Positions 35,925 through 46,011 are shown, counted from the stretch's first letter. The stretch is 64,000 nucleotides of DNA from Rhizobium sp. R711 (GCF_002211365.1 NZ_LOKZ01000003.1:1-64000), one strand, 5' to 3'. Made by a program: numbers and translations. The notes: a model not told the origin generated them from the letters alone.

Positions 35925-37229
35925 ATGTCGAAGAAAATCGGAACTGAAGCTTTTTCTCGCCGGGCGTTTCTGACGTCTGCGGCAATGGTTGGTGCGGGCG
36001 CCTTGGCTGCCCCCGCATTCGCGCAGTCGGCGATCGATTCGCTCATCAATGCCCCGCAGCGCGGCGATTGGGATGACCAGTTCGATGCAAAGGCGGCATC
36101 CCGTACAGCGACGGCCGTCGTTTCCAACACGCCGATTCTCGGACCACAGTCAGTGCCGAGCATCCAGCAGGCAATCGCCCAGTATCAGCAGATCGCGTCC
36201 GCTGGCGGTTGGCCGGAAGTGAGCCCAAGCCAGCAGCGTCTGCAGATCGGCGTAACTGATCCCGCCGTCCAGAGCCTTCGTCAGCGCCTGATCATCACCG
36301 GCGACCTTCCGCGCGAAGCAGGCATTTCCAGTGCTTTCGACTCCTACGTCGACGGCGCGGTCAAGCGCTTCCAGGCACGCCATGGTCTCCCGGCTGACGG
36401 TGTTATCGGCGAGTTCACCCTGAAGGCGATGAACATTCCGGCTGATGTTCGTCTGCAGCAGCTGAACACCAACCTCATCCGCATTCAGACCTTCCCGGAA
36501 GAACTGGGGCGCCGCCATGTGATGGTGAACATTCCGGCCGCTTATGTTGAGGCGGTAGAGGATGGCAGCGTTGCCACGCGCCATGCAGCCGTTGTCGGTC
36601 GCCTCAGCCGTCCGACGCATCTCGTCAACTCGAAGATTTACGAGGTCATCCTCAATCCGTATTGGACCGCACCGCGCTCGATCGTCGAAAAGGACATCGT
36701 GCCGCTGATGCGCAAGGATCCGACCTACCTGGAGAAGAATGCCATTCGCCTGATCGACGGCAAGGGCAACGAGGTGGCTCCTGAGACGGTCGATTGGAAT
36801 GCCGAGAAGGCACCGAACCTGATGTTCCGTCAGGACCCAGGCAAGATCAATGCTATGGCCTCCACGAAGATCAATTTCTACAACAAGAACGGCGAGTACA
36901 TGCACGACACGCCGCAGCAGGGCCTTTTCAACAAGCTGATGCGCTTTGAATCTTCCGGCTGTGTTCGCGTTCAGAACGTTCGCGACCTGACGACGTGGCT
37001 GCTGCGCGAGACCCCGCCGTGGTCGCGTCAGCAAATGGAGCAGGTCATCACGACCCGCGTCAACACGCCGATCAAGCTTGCTGAAGAAGTGCCGGTTTAC
37101 TTCGTTTACATTTCCGCGTGGGGTATGCCCGATGGCGTCGTACAGTTCCGCGACGATATCTACCAGCTCGACGGCAATGCAGAACTCGCGCTCGACACGA
37201 CGGCGGGCACGGAGCAGCCGGTTCAGTGA
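35925..37229 (+). CDS. ldtP: L,D-transpeptidase with peptidoglycan-binding domain (LdtP)
   Basis: 434 residues. A Tat-type signal SRRAFLTSAA with a hydrophobic stretch and AFA-Q cleavage ends near residue 33. A PG_binding_1 domain covers about 105-170 (DGAVKRFQARHGLPADGVIG). The YkuD catalytic domain (about 195-365) has HDTP at 327-330 and the catalytic Cys346 in SSGCVRV. This is the YcbB/LdtD-like architecture that makes 3-3 peptide cross-links in the periplasm, which dominate in polar-growing Rhizobiales. It is the expected target of LdtR. A terminator follows at 37257. Confidence 0.92.
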   Translation: MSKKIGTEAFSRRAFLTSAAMVGAGALAAPAFAQSAIDSLINAPQRGDWDDQFDAKAASRTATAVVSNTPILGPQSVPSIQQAIAQYQQIASAGGWPEVSPSQQRLQIGVTDPAVQSLRQRLIITGDLPREAGISSAFDSYVDGAVKRFQARHGLPADGVIGEFTLKAMNIPADVRLQQLNTNLIRIQTFPEELGRRHVMVNIPAAYVEAVEDGSVATRHAAVVGRLSRPTHLVNSKIYEVILNPYWTAPRSIVEKDIVPLMRKDPTYLEKNAIRLIDGKGNEVAPETVDWNAEKAPNLMFRQDPGKINAMASTKINFYNKNGEYMHDTPQQGLFNKLMRFESSGCVRVQNVRDLTTWLLRETPPWSRQQMEQVITTRVNTPIKLAEEVPVYFVYISAWGMPDGVVQFRDDIYQLDGNAELALDTTAGTEQPVQ

Positions 37230-37256
37230 GGCTTCAGCCTCTTGTTCACTTTCAAG

Positions 37257-37283
37257 ACCGCGTCTTTCGAGGCGCGGTTTTTT
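37257..37283 (+). terminator. Rho-independent terminator of ldtP
   Basis: ACCGCG (37257-37262) pairs with CGCGGT (37273-37278) around a ten-base loop, followed by a T-tract to 37283. It lies 28 bases after the ldtP stop and separates it from glyA. Confidence 0.85.
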
Positions 37284-37380
37284 GTTGCGCGTAGATTGCC
37301 TAGCAAATGTCGTTCTCCGTATTGCCCTTGGCAGGGCGGGGCGCTAATACCTTCGCGCATTCCAGTTGAGGAGCCCGCCC

Positions 37381-38679
37381 ATGACAAATGCTTCCACCCA
37401 GACCTTCTTCAATCGTTCGCTTGCCGATACCGATCCGGAAATCTTCAGCGCGATTGGCAAGGAACTCGGCCGTCAGCGGCATGAGATCGAACTCATCGCT
37501 TCGGAAAACATCGTTTCCCGTGCGGTGCTGGAAGCCCAAGGCTCCATCATGACGAACAAGTATGCCGAAGGCTACCCGGGCAAGCGCTACTACGGCGGCT
37601 GCCAGTTCGTCGATATCGCTGAAGAACTCGCGATCGAACGCGCCAAGAAGCTCTTCGGCGTCAACTTCGCCAACGTTCAGCCGAACTCCGGTTCGCAGAT
37701 GAACCAGGCAGTCTTCCTGGCGCTGCTGCAGCCAGGCGATACCTTCATGGGCCTCGACCTCAACTCGGGCGGTCACCTGACGCACGGCTCGCCGGTCAAC
37801 ATGTCTGGCAAGTGGTTCAACGTCGTGTCTTACGGCGTGCGCGAAGGCGACAACCTCCTCGACATGGATGACGTCGCTGAGAAGGCACGTACCCACAAGC
37901 CGAAGCTGATCATTGCCGGTGGCACGGCCTATTCCCGCATCTGGGATTGGAAGCGCTTCCGAGAGATCGCCGATGAAGTCGGCGCATACCTGATGGTTGA
38001 CATGGCTCACATCGCTGGTCTCGTCGCCGGTGGCCAGCATCCGTCGCCGTTCCCGTATTGCCACGTCGCAACCACCACGACCCACAAGTCGCTGCGTGGC
38101 CCGCGCGGTGGCGTGATCCTGACGAACGACGAGGATCTGGCAAAGAAGTTCAACTCGGCCGTCTTCCCGGGTCTGCAGGGTGGTCCGCTGATGCACATCA
38201 TCGCCGCCAAGGCCGTCGCCTTCGGTGAAGCGCTGCAGCCGGAGTTCAAGGACTACGCCGCGCAGATCGTCAAGAACGCCAAGGCACTTGCCGAAACACT
38301 GATCGCCGGCGGCCTCGATGTCGTCTCCGGCGGCACCGACAACCACCTGATGCTCGTCGATCTTCGCAAAAAGAACGCGACCGGCAAGCGCGCGGAAGCG
38401 GCGCTCGGCCGCGCCTACATCACCTGCAACAAGAACGGCATCCCGTTCGACCCCGAGAAGCCTTTCGTCACCTCGGGCGTCCGCCTCGGCGCGCCGGCCG
38501 GCACGACGCGCGGCTTCAAGGAAGCGGAATTCAAGGAAATCGGCAACCTCATCGTTGAGGTTCTCGACGGCCTGAAGGTCGCCAATTCCGACGAGGGGAA
38601 TGCAGCCGTGGAAGCCGCCGTCCGCGGCAAGGTGGTCGAGCTGACCAACCGCTTCCCAATGTACGACTACATCGGCTAA
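37381..38679 (+). CDS. glyA: Serine hydroxymethyltransferase
   Basis: 432 residues from ATG 37381, with GAGGAG upstream. It interconverts serine and glycine and loads tetrahydrofolate with the one-carbon unit. The PLP-binding lysine lies in [14 protein letters not shown] (about 222-235). The family motifs [10 protein letters not shown] and GSQMNQAVF are present. It is the first gene of a tight rightward run glyA-nrdR-ribD-ribE, with 9 bases to nrdR. No riboswitch was recognised in the 97 bases after the ldtP terminator. Confidence 0.98.
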   Translation: MTNASTQTFFNRSLADTDPEIFSAIGKELGRQRHEIELIASENIVSRAVLEAQGSIMTNKYAEGYPGKRYYGGCQFVDIAEELAIERAKKLFGVNFANVQPNSGSQMNQAVFLALLQPGDTFMGLDLNSGGHLTHGSPVNMSGKWFNVVSYGVREGDNLLDMDDVAEKARTHKPKLIIAGGTAYSRIWDWKRFREIADEVGAYLMVDMAHIAGLVAGGQHPSPFPYCHVATTTTHKSLRGPRGGVILTNDEDLAKKFNSAVFPGLQGGPLMHIIAAKAVAFGEALQPEFKDYAAQIVKNAKALAETLIAGGLDVVSGGTDNHLMLVDLRKKNATGKRAEAALGRAYITCNKNGIPFDPEKPFVTSGVRLGAPAGTTRGFKEAEFKEIGNLIVEVLDGLKVANSDEGNAAVEAAVRGKVVELTNRFPMYDYIG

Positions 38680-38688
38680 GAGTAGCGC

Positions 38689-39165
38689 ATGCGCTGCCCA
38701 TTCTGCGGATCGGAAGACACACAGGTCAAGGATTCACGCCCGGCGGAGGACAACACGTCCATCCGCCGCAGGCGTATTTGTCCTGATTGCGGCGGTCGCT
38801 TCACCACCTTCGAGCGCGTGCAGCTGCGCGAGCTGATGGTGTCGAAGAAGACTGGCCGCAAGGTGCCGTTCGATCGCGACAAGCTGGTGCGCTCCTTCGA
38901 GATCGCATTGCGCAAGCGTCCCGTCGACCGCGACCGCATCGAGCGTGCGGTCTCCGGCATCGTCCGGCGCCTGGAAAGCTCCGGCGAAGTCGAGATTAGC
39001 TCCGAGCAGATCGGGCTTCAGGTGTTGGAAGCTTTAAAGAGCCTAGATGATGTGGGCTTTGTTCGCTACGCCTCGGTCTATCGGGATTTCTCGCACGCCG
39101 AGGATTTCGAGAAGGTCATTTCCGAGATCAACGCCAAGATCGCCCGCGATCCTCTGGACAACTAA
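38689..39165 (+). CDS. nrdR: Transcriptional repressor NrdR
   Basis: 158 residues. The N-terminal zinc ribbon has Cys3, Cys6, Cys31 and Cys34 (CPFC...CPDC), followed by an ATP-cone domain (about 49-139). NrdR senses ATP/dATP and represses ribonucleotide reductase genes. No nrd gene lies nearby. The place between glyA and ribD is conserved in rhizobia as I recall. ribD starts three bases after its stop. Confidence 0.97.
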   Translation: MRCPFCGSEDTQVKDSRPAEDNTSIRRRRICPDCGGRFTTFERVQLRELMVSKKTGRKVPFDRDKLVRSFEIALRKRPVDRDRIERAVSGIVRRLESSGEVEISSEQIGLQVLEALKSLDDVGFVRYASVYRDFSHAEDFEKVISEINAKIARDPLDN

Positions 39166-39168
39166 CTC

Positions 39169-40278
39169 ATGAGCGCTTCGGAAGACGACGCGCGTTTTAT
39201 GCAAGAGGCGATCCGCCTGGGTCTCCTGCATCTCGGCCAGACATCCACCAATCCTTCGGTCGGCTGCGTCATCGTGCGTGACGGGCAGATCGTCGGTCGT
39301 GGCGTGACGGCAGTCGGCGGGCGCCCGCATGCCGAGCCGCAAGCTCTGGCGGAGGCCGGCGAACTGGCACGAGGCGCCACGGCCTATGTGACGCTCGAAC
39401 CCTGCTCGCACCACGGCAAGACGCCGCCCTGCGCGGAGGCATTGATTGCCTATGGCGTCGGTCGCGTCGTCATAAGCGTCATGGACCCGGACCCGCGTGT
39501 CTCGGGCAGGGGCATTGCCATGCTGCGCGATGCCGGAATCGAGGTCGAGGCCGGTGTTCTCGAAGACGAAGGCAAGCGTTCGCTCGCGGCCTACCTCACC
39601 CGGCAGACGAAGAACCGGCCGTATGTGACTCTCAAGCTTGCGGTTTCCGCCGACGGCATGATCGGGAAAAAGGGCGAGGGGCAGATTGCGATTACTGGGC
39701 CTGCCGCACGCGCCGACGTGCAGAAACTGCGGGCGGAAACTGATGCGATTCTGGTTGGGATTGGTACTGCGATTGCCGACGATCCCTTGCTGACGGTTCG
39801 CACCCCTGGACTAGAGACCCGCTCGCCGATCCGTATCGTGCTCGATGAAGAACTCTCCTTGCCGTTGGGCAGCAAGCTGGTTGCGACTGCCAAGCAGGTG
39901 CCGCTAATCGTCGTTGCGACCGAGCCGCCCCGCTTTGATGAAAGCGAGGACAAAGCCTTTCTCGCGCGCCGTGACGCTCTGGATCAGGCGGGCGTCGAGG
40001 TGGTCCAATGCAATCCCAACCGCCCGGACGAGCTGCTGCCTGCGCTCGCTTCGCGCGGCATTTCCTCGCTTGTCGTCGAAGGCGGTGCGCGGACGGCGAG
40101 ACTCTTCCTTGATGCCGGGTACGTCGATCGCATCCTGCTTTATCAAGGCCCGGCGGTGATCGGTCAGGACGGTATTGAATCGCCGGTGACGAAGACCGAT
40201 ATGCCATCGGGTTTCCTGCATAGGGGCACCTTCACGCTTGGCGACGACCGCCTGGACGAATACGAAAGAGAGCTTTGA
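39169..40278 (+). CDS. ribD: Bifunctional riboflavin biosynthesis deaminase/reductase RibD
   Basis: 369 residues. The N-terminal cytidine-deaminase-like domain has the zinc motifs HAEPQAL and PCSHHGKTPPC. The C-terminal DHFR-like reductase domain (about 150-365) starts near RPYVTLKLAVSADG. It performs the second and third steps of riboflavin synthesis. The stop TGA shares its last base with the ribE ATG (TGATG), so the two are coupled. Confidence 0.96.
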   Translation: MSASEDDARFMQEAIRLGLLHLGQTSTNPSVGCVIVRDGQIVGRGVTAVGGRPHAEPQALAEAGELARGATAYVTLEPCSHHGKTPPCAEALIAYGVGRVVISVMDPDPRVSGRGIAMLRDAGIEVEAGVLEDEGKRSLAAYLTRQTKNRPYVTLKLAVSADGMIGKKGEGQIAITGPAARADVQKLRAETDAILVGIGTAIADDPLLTVRTPGLETRSPIRIVLDEELSLPLGSKLVATAKQVPLIVVATEPPRFDESEDKAFLARRDALDQAGVEVVQCNPNRPDELLPALASRGISSLVVEGGARTARLFLDAGYVDRILLYQGPAVIGQDGIESPVTKTDMPSGFLHRGTFTLGDDRLDEYEREL

Positions 40279-40898
40279 TGTTTACCGGAATTGTCACCGA
40301 CGTCGGCACGATCGAATCCGTTTCCTCGCTCAAGGAAGGCATCAAGCTGCGTGTCGCCACTGCCTACGATCCGGCGACCATCGACATGGGCGCTTCGATC
40401 TCACACTCCGGCATCTGCCTGACCGTGACTGGTCTGCCGAGCGACGGCAGCAATGGTCGCTGGTTCGAGGTCGAAGCCTGGGAAGAGGCGCTGCGTCTGA
40501 CGACGATCGGGACGTGGAAGGAAGGCAGCCGCATCAATCTCGAGCGCTCGCTGAAGATCGGTGACGAACTTGGCGGTCACATCGTTTCCGGTCATGTCGA
40601 CGGCAAGGCCGAGGTTCTCTCCGTCACCGAAGAGGGCGACGCGACACGCTTCCGCCTGCGTGCGCCCGAGCATCTGGCCAAGTTCGTCGCTCCCAAGGGC
40701 TCGATCGCCCTGGACGGCACGTCGCTTACCGTCAATGCGGTCAACGGCACGGACTTCGACGTCCTGCTGATCCGTCACACGCTTGAAGTTACGACCTGGG
40801 GTGATCGCAAGGCAGGCGACTTCGTCAATTTCGAAGTCGATACAATGGCCCGCTATGCCGCTAGGCTGGCAGAGTTCCCGACCGCGAAAGCAGAATAA
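40278..40898 (+). CDS. ribE: Riboflavin synthase alpha subunit RibE
   Basis: 206 residues from ATG 40278, giving the family start MFTGIVTDVG. Two lumazine-binding barrels are visible as a repeat: HSGICLTV in the first half and LDGTSLTVNAV in the second. It dismutates two 6,7-dimethyl-8-ribityllumazine molecules to riboflavin. The 3' end overlaps a convergent acetyltransferase gene by 38 bases. Its partner ribH is 1.8 kb further on, beyond three reverse genes. Confidence 0.96.
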   Translation: MFTGIVTDVGTIESVSSLKEGIKLRVATAYDPATIDMGASISHSGICLTVTGLPSDGSNGRWFEVEAWEEALRLTTIGTWKEGSRINLERSLKIGDELGGHIVSGHVDGKAEVLSVTEEGDATRFRLRAPEHLAKFVAPKGSIALDGTSLTVNAVNGTDFDVLLIRHTLEVTTWGDRKAGDFVNFEVDTMARYAARLAEFPTAKAE

Positions 40899-41397
40899 CG
40901 TCTCCGTTATAGTTGCATCGCTGCACCTCGCGGAAGCCGAGCTTGCGCGCAAGCCGCAGCGAGGGGCCATTCTCTGGGTCGATGATGCAGGTCATTGGCT
41001 TGGAGGGGAACCGTTCTTCCGCCCAGGCGATCAGCGCCGTGAGTGCTTCGCTGGCGTAGCCGTGCCCCTGCGCGAAGGGCATCAGTCCCCAACCGGTTTC
41101 CAAAGTGCCTTCCGTGGAGACGGGATGCATGTCCCGCTTCATGTCGAGGAAGCCGGCTTCCCCGATAATGCGCCCTGACTGCTTTTCTTCGATCGCCAGG
41201 AAGCCGAAGCCCATGTGATGCCACATGCCTGCGACGCGCAGCATGCGTGCCCAGGCTTGCTCGCGGGTTGAGGGCACACCCCCGATGAAGCGCACCACCT
41301 CTTCGTCGCTCCACATCGTCACGTAGTCTGAAAAATCGTCGACAGTGTGCGGGCGCAGCAGTAGCCGCGCTGTCTCGATGGTCGGAATGTTGGTCAT
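40861..41397 (-). CDS. GNAT family N-acetyltransferase (RimJ/RimL-like)
   Basis: 178 residues from ATG 41397; an ATG at 41442 would add 15 residues without family support. The start IETARLLLRPHTVDDF is typical of the RimJ/RimL-type GNAT subgroup. The acetyl-CoA region is in AQGHGYASEAL (about 115-125) and the C-terminal motif NGPSLRLARKLGF follows. The substrate is unknown. It lies 25 bases after the cupin gene on the same strand and is likely co-transcribed with it. Its end overlaps ribE. Confidence 0.9.
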   Translation of the reverse strand: MTNIPTIETARLLLRPHTVDDFSDYVTMWSDEEVVRFIGGVPSTREQAWARMLRVAGMWHHMGFGFLAIEEKQSGRIIGEAGFLDMKRDMHPVSTEGTLETGWGLMPFAQGHGYASEALTALIAWAEERFPSKPMTCIIDPENGPSLRLARKLGFREVQRCNYNGDVILLSRSGTLPA

Positions 41398-41422
41398 TTC
41401 GAAGTGTTCTCTCGGATGGAAG

Positions 41423-41926
41423 TCATGCGCCGGGCTCGCCATCCCAGTAGTCTAACTTGTCACGCTCGCAGCCGATAAAGCGAAAGCGGTTCGCTTGTTC
41501 CCCGTCGCGATTGGTCTTGGCGAGAAACTTGCCGGAATCGGGGTATTCGACGATTTCGGTTTTCGCCTTGGTGGAGATGCCGAGATAGATCAGCGGAGTC
41601 GAACCCGTGTTCATGATCTGATGGGCGGTCTCTTGTCCTCCTGCTGGAGCGCCAAGGGCGTCGCCCTTCCGGATGGGGTAGCGGTCCGGGCCGAAGCGAT
41701 ATTCACCCGTGCCTTCAATAACGAAAAACAGCTCGTCCTCCACGTGATGGTTGTGGAATGGGCAACTGGATTTGCCGGGTGGAACTTCGTTGTAGCTTAT
41801 GCCGAGACCGGCGAGGCCGAGGAGCGAGCCGAACGAGGCGTCCGCGCCTTCGTACAGGTCTCCTTGCTTCCAATGCTCAAGCTTCAAATCGGCGATGTTA
41901 ATGACGGGCTTCGATACGCCGGACAT
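41423..41926 (-). CDS. Cupin domain protein
   Basis: 167 residues from ATG 41926, with AGGAGAG upstream. A single cupin barrel has CPFHNHHVEDELFFVIEGTG as motif 1 and GQETAHQIMN with the second histidine as motif 2, giving a complete metal site. Members range from sugar isomerases to dioxygenases and regulators; no substrate can be assigned. It is upstream of the GNAT gene in a two-gene reverse unit inside the riboflavin region. Confidence 0.87.
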   Translation of the reverse strand: MSGVSKPVINIADLKLEHWKQGDLYEGADASFGSLLGLAGLGISYNEVPPGKSSCPFHNHHVEDELFFVIEGTGEYRFGPDRYPIRKGDALGAPAGGQETAHQIMNTGSTPLIYLGISTKAKTEIVEYPDSGKFLAKTNRDGEQANRFRFIGCERDKLDYWDGEPGA

Positions 41927-42025
41927 TTTTCTCTCTCCTGTTTCGGGAGAGGAGGCACCATCCCGCGAGAAAATACAACCACAAAGCATCATGCTGGCGA
42001 CATCCTTTCGCTGTCGCCCTTGCTT

Positions 42026-42376
42026 TCATCGATAGTAGACGGTGATGCCGCCATCCGCGGCCTGGTCAGCGTTGACGATGTTTCCCAGCAGTACGCCTCT
42101 GGCGTTGCGTTGATGCACGAGAGGCTTGTTCACCGCAATGGCAGCGCGGATCATTTGGATATCGCTCACGCTGCGTGCGGTATGGGACTTCGGTTCTCTT
42201 ATATTTCCCGAACCGCCGTGATCGTACACCTGCCGAACGTCGAGATTTCCGCCGCTGAAGCTTCGGAGCGTTCGTTCGATTCCCCAGGGGGCGTTCGTGT
42301 CTAAGCTCTCCGCACGACTGGCATCTGCGAAGGCAAGGGTAGCGACTGCGGAGGCGATGGCGGCAACGCGATTCAT
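42026..42376 (-). CDS. Small exported protein of unknown function
   Basis: 116 residues. A short signal peptide is followed by SRAES (probable cleavage after residue 22). The mature part of about 94 residues is polar, with no cysteines and no recognised domain; SHTARSVSDIQMIRAAIA may be a helix. AGGATA lies before the ATG. It is likely periplasmic. It stands at the head of the reverse block between ribE and ribH. I do not recognise the family. Confidence 0.65.
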   Translation of the reverse strand: MNRVAAIASAVATLAFADASRAESLDTNAPWGIERTLRSFSGGNLDVRQVYDHGGSGNIREPKSHTARSVSDIQMIRAAIAVNKPLVHQRNARGVLLGNIVNADQAADGGITVYYR

Positions 42377-42708
42377 GGGAATATCCTTTCATCTGCTCTA
42401 GCGATCGGCCGTTGGTGGTGGATCGCCAGCGTTACACAGCTCAAATAGGTGTCCGGATCATCCGCCTTCAACCAACAAGTATCTGGAATTTAGTCACAAA
42501 TTGTTCATGACAATCGCCCTTCATTTGCCATCTTCGAGGCGCGGGGCCGTCGCCGGCACAAGGTGATGCGAGGATCGTCCACCATGTCCTTGCCGTGATT
42601 CCGGATTTGCATCCAAAACAAGTTCGGAATTTGCTTGCCATTCCGGTCGCGGCATGTTTTGACCGCGGCCTGCCGAATGGCGAAGTCCTCTAGCTGCGAA
42701 GGTGAAGC
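42377..42708. other. 332-base intergenic region upstream of ribH
   Basis: It lies between the divergent starts of the small exported protein and ribH. No FMN-riboswitch elements were found. The stretch 42480-42530 is AT-richer and may hold a promoter. No open frame here looks like a gene. Confidence 0.5.
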
Positions 42709-43164
42709 ATGGCGCGAGAAACCGCTCCCCACATTTTGATCGTCGAAGCACGCTTCTACGACGACATGGCCGATGCCTTGCTTGAAGGCGCGACCTTCGC
42801 CTTGAAGGAGGCCGGCGCCACCTATGAGGTCGTCACCGTTCCCGGCGCTCTCGAAATTCCGGCGGCGATTGCCATGGCGCTCGACGGAGCAGATAATGAT
42901 GGTACGCAGTATGACGGATATGTCGCCCTTGGCATGGTTATCCGCGGCGAGACCTACCATTTCGATATTGTGTCGAATGAATCCTCGCGCGCTCTGATGG
43001 ATCTCGCTGTGAGCGAATCCCTTGCCATTGGCAACGGCATTCTGACTGTTGAGAATGACGATCAGGCATGGGCTCGCGCCCGCCGTTCGGACAAGGACAA
43101 GGGCGGATTTGCCGCCCGTGCAGCTCTCACAATGATCGAGCTGAAGAAGAAGTTGGGTGCATAA
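42709..43164 (+). CDS. ribH: 6,7-dimethyl-8-ribityllumazine synthase
   Basis: 151 residues. It condenses the RibA/RibD product with the butanone phosphate to make lumazine. Family motifs [11 protein letters not shown] (about 44-54), [12 protein letters not shown] with the catalytic His (near 83-90) and [10 protein letters not shown] (about 108-117) are present. nusB starts three bases after its stop, a common pairing. Confidence 0.96.
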   Translation: MARETAPHILIVEARFYDDMADALLEGATFALKEAGATYEVVTVPGALEIPAAIAMALDGADNDGTQYDGYVALGMVIRGETYHFDIVSNESSRALMDLAVSESLAIGNGILTVENDDQAWARARRSDKDKGGFAARAALTMIELKKKLGA

Positions 43165-43167
43165 CGA

Positions 43168-43650
43168 ATGAACAACGAGAACTCGGAGCGTCCGGTCAAG
43201 ACTGCAAATCAGCGAGGTGCTGCGCGCTTGGCTGCTGTTCAGGCGCTCTACCAGATGGATATTGGTGGCACCGGCGTGCTGGAGATCGTGGCCGAATACG
43301 AGGCGCATCGCCTCGGCCAGGAACTCGATGGCGAGACCTATCTCAAGGCCGACCCCTCCTGGTTCCGCTCCATCGTCTCCGGCGTCGTGCGAGAGCAGCG
43401 TCGCCTCGATCCGATGATTGCGTCCGCTCTACAGGACGACTGGGCATTGTCGCGCCTCGATAGCACCGTCCGCGCGATCCTGCGTGCCGGTGTCTTTGAA
43501 ATCCTGGATCGCAAGGATGTTCCCGTCGCGGTCATCGTGACGGAATACGTCGAAATCGCTCAGGCCTTCTTCAGCGACGATGAGCCCAAGCTCGTCAACG
43601 CCGTGCTTGACCGCATCGCAAAGCAGGTCCGCGGCGAAGCCAAGAAGTAG
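43168..43650 (+). CDS. nusB: Transcription antitermination factor NusB
   Basis: 160 residues, all-helical. The N-terminal [19 protein letters not shown] is the boxA-RNA-binding start, and the C-terminal half has [21 protein letters not shown]. NusB with S10 binds boxA in rRNA leaders and prevents early termination. It is co-transcribed with ribH. After it, a GCAAGGGC/GCCCTTGC hairpin (43706-43726) may mark the transcript end. Confidence 0.95.
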   Translation: MNNENSERPVKTANQRGAARLAAVQALYQMDIGGTGVLEIVAEYEAHRLGQELDGETYLKADPSWFRSIVSGVVREQRRLDPMIASALQDDWALSRLDSTVRAILRAGVFEILDRKDVPVAVIVTEYVEIAQAFFSDDEPKLVNAVLDRIAKQVRGEAKK

Positions 43651-43811
43651 CGTTCTGCCGGGCCGGCAGGCTCGACCTCCCCAAATTCTCCGTTCCCATT
43701 GTGCTGCAAGGGCTTTTGGCCCTTGCGGGCTTGACGCGCCGTTTTCCTCCACGCAATCTCCGGCCGACGTTGCAGCATTTCTGTGGGAGGAAATCGAGTC
43801 GGCGTGTTCGC

Positions 43812-43837
43812 AGCCGGAGAGGGAGTGAGCTCCGGCT
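43812..43837 (+). promoter_or_regulatory. Leader hairpin just upstream of hppA ribosome site
   Basis: AGCCGGAG (43812-43819) and CTCCGGCT (43830-43837) form a perfect eight-pair stem with a ten-base loop, followed by CTTTT and then the GGAGGA ribosome site at 43843. The loop contains GGGAGTG. The arrangement could attenuate or modulate hppA translation. Confidence 0.45.
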
Positions 43838-43857
43838 CTTTTGGAGGAAAGAGCGAA

Positions 43858-45993
43858 ATGAGCATTCTTTTATGGGTAATAGCGTGCGGTCTGCTCTCGG
43901 TGGTCTATGCCATCTGGGCAACCCGGTCGGTGCTTGCCGCCGATCAGGGCAACAAACGCATGCAGGAAATTGCAGGCTATATTCGTGAAGGTGCGCAGGC
44001 CTACCTGACGCGCCAATACAAGACAATCGCAATCGTCGGCATCGTTGTTTTCATTGCAGCCTGGCTGCTGCTCTCCGGCACGGCTGCAATCGGTTTCCTC
44101 ATCGGCGCGGTTCTGTCCGGCGCCGCAGGCTTCATCGGCATGCACGTCTCGGTGCGCGCCAACGTTCGCACGGCTCAGGCCGCGTCCCAGAGCCTGTCTG
44201 CTGGACTTGAGATCGCATTCAAGTCGGGTGCCATCACCGGGCTTCTGGTAGCCGGCCTCGCCCTTCTGGGCGTGTCCATCTACTACTATGTTCTGACTGT
44301 CGTGCTTGGGCACGAAGGCAGCTCTCGCGAAGTCATCGATTCATTGGTCGCGCTTGGTTTCGGTGCGTCGCTGATTTCGATCTTTGCCCGTCTCGGCGGT
44401 GGTATCTTCACCAAGGGCGCAGACGTCGGCGGTGACCTTGTCGGCAAGGTGGAAGCAGGCATTCCCGAAGATGATCCGCGCAACCCCGCTACGATTGCCG
44501 ATAACGTCGGTGACAACGTCGGCGATTGCGCCGGCATGGCGGCCGACCTTTTCGAAACCTATGCCGTATCCGTCGTCGCGACGATGGTTCTCGCTGCGAT
44601 CTTTTTCGCCGGCGCGCCCCTTCTTCAATCGGCGATGCTGTATCCGCTCGCAATCTGCGGCGCGTGCATCATCACCTCGATCATCGGCACCTTCTTCGTC
44701 AAGCTCGGCAGCAATGGCTCGATCATGGGCGCTCTCTACAAGGGCCTCATCGTCACCGGCCTGCTGTCGATCATCGGTCTCGGTGCTGCAACGTCGCTGA
44801 CGATCGGCTGGGGCCCTGTCGGCACCGTCGGCGGCGCAGAGATCACGGGGACCAATCTGTTCGCGTGCGGACTGGTTGGTCTTGTCGTCACGGCTTTGAT
44901 CGTCGTCATCACCGAGTACTACACCGGCACCAACAAGCGTCCGGTCAATTCGATTGCTCAGGCATCGGTGACGGGCCACGGCACGAACGTCATCCAGGGC
45001 CTTGCGGTCTCGCTGGAATCGACGGCGCTGCCCGCGATCGTCATTGTGGGCGGTATTCTGGCGACCTATCAGCTCGGCGGTCTCTTCGGAACCGGCATCG
45101 CGGTAACCGCAATGCTCGGTCTCGCAGGCATGATCGTCGCCCTCGACGCCTTTGGACCGGTCACGGACAACGCCGGCGGTATCGCCGAGATGTCGCATCT
45201 GCCGCCTGAGGTGCGCAAGTCGACCGACGCGCTTGATGCGGTCGGCAACACGACGAAGGCAGTAACCAAGGGCTATGCGATCGGTTCCGCCGGTCTCGGC
45301 GCGCTGGTGCTGTTTGCCGCCTATTCGAATGACCTGCAGTACTTTGCAGCGCATGGCGACCAGTATCCGTACTTCGCCAATATCGGCACGATCTCGTTCG
45401 AGCTGTCGAATCCGTACGTCGTCGCCGGCCTGCTGTTCGGTGGATTGATCCCGTATCTCTTCGGCGGTATCGCGATGACCGCTGTAGGGCGCGCGGCCGG
45501 ATCGATCGTCGAGGAAGTGCGCCGGCAGTTCCGCGAAAAGCCGGGCATCATGGCTGGGACGGAGCGTCCTGACTACGGCCGGGCCGTAGACCTGCTGACG
45601 AAGGCTGCCATCCGCGAGATGGTCATTCCATCGCTCCTGCCGGTGCTGGCGCCGATCGTCGTCTACTTCGGCGTTTTGATCATATCCGGCTCGAAAGCCT
45701 CTGCCTTTGCGGCATTGGGCGCATCGCTGCTCGGCGTAATCATCAACGGCCTGTTCGTTGCGATCTCGATGACCTCGGGCGGTGGTGCGTGGGATAACGC
45801 CAAGAAATCCTTTGAGGACGGCTTCGTCGACAAGGACGGTGTTCGCCACATGAAGGGATCCGACGCTCACAAGGCCTCGGTCACCGGCGACACGGTCGGC
45901 GACCCCTACAAGGATACAGCCGGTCCGGCCGTCAACCCGGCGATCAAGATCACCAATATCGTGGCACTTCTGCTTCTTGCGGTTCTGGCCTGA
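43858..45993 (+). CDS. hppA: Membrane-bound proton-translocating pyrophosphatase, K+-independent type
   Basis: 711 residues from ATG 43858, placed nine bases after GGAGGA; the longer frame from 43783 crosses the leader hairpin and is rejected. About 15-16 membrane spans are present. Catalytic signatures are [18 protein letters not shown] and [17 protein letters not shown] in the middle and the C-terminal [14 protein letters not shown]. The GNTTKAV segment has Lys where K+-dependent enzymes have Ala, placing this in the K+-independent H+-PPase class. It couples pyrophosphate hydrolysis to proton export across the inner or acidocalcisome membrane. Confidence 0.97.
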   Translation: MSILLWVIACGLLSVVYAIWATRSVLAADQGNKRMQEIAGYIREGAQAYLTRQYKTIAIVGIVVFIAAWLLLSGTAAIGFLIGAVLSGAAGFIGMHVSVRANVRTAQAASQSLSAGLEIAFKSGAITGLLVAGLALLGVSIYYYVLTVVLGHEGSSREVIDSLVALGFGASLISIFARLGGGIFTKGADVGGDLVGKVEAGIPEDDPRNPATIADNVGDNVGDCAGMAADLFETYAVSVVATMVLAAIFFAGAPLLQSAMLYPLAICGACIITSIIGTFFVKLGSNGSIMGALYKGLIVTGLLSIIGLGAATSLTIGWGPVGTVGGAEITGTNLFACGLVGLVVTALIVVITEYYTGTNKRPVNSIAQASVTGHGTNVIQGLAVSLESTALPAIVIVGGILATYQLGGLFGTGIAVTAMLGLAGMIVALDAFGPVTDNAGGIAEMSHLPPEVRKSTDALDAVGNTTKAVTKGYAIGSAGLGALVLFAAYSNDLQYFAAHGDQYPYFANIGTISFELSNPYVVAGLLFGGLIPYLFGGIAMTAVGRAAGSIVEEVRRQFREKPGIMAGTERPDYGRAVDLLTKAAIREMVIPSLLPVLAPIVVYFGVLIISGSKASAFAALGASLLGVIINGLFVAISMTSGGGAWDNAKKSFEDGFVDKDGVRHMKGSDAHKASVTGDTVGDPYKDTAGPAVNPAIKITNIVALLLLAVLA

Positions 45994-46011
45994 GGCTAAC
46001 CACGAACACTA

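Noticed and set aside
37230..37380. Glycine or SAM riboswitch upstream of glyA
   Set aside because: Only the ldtP terminator and about 97 bases follow; no aptamer-like conserved elements were recognised.
42377..42708. FMN riboswitch upstream of ribH
   Set aside because: The conserved RFN sequence blocks are absent.
42505..43308. 267-residue minus-strand open frame over ribH
   Set aside because: Overlaps ribH and nusB completely and lacks any family or ribosome site.
44341..45870. 509-residue minus-strand open frame
   Set aside because: Antisense to hppA, Arg/Asp-rich, without domains; an effect of high GC third positions.
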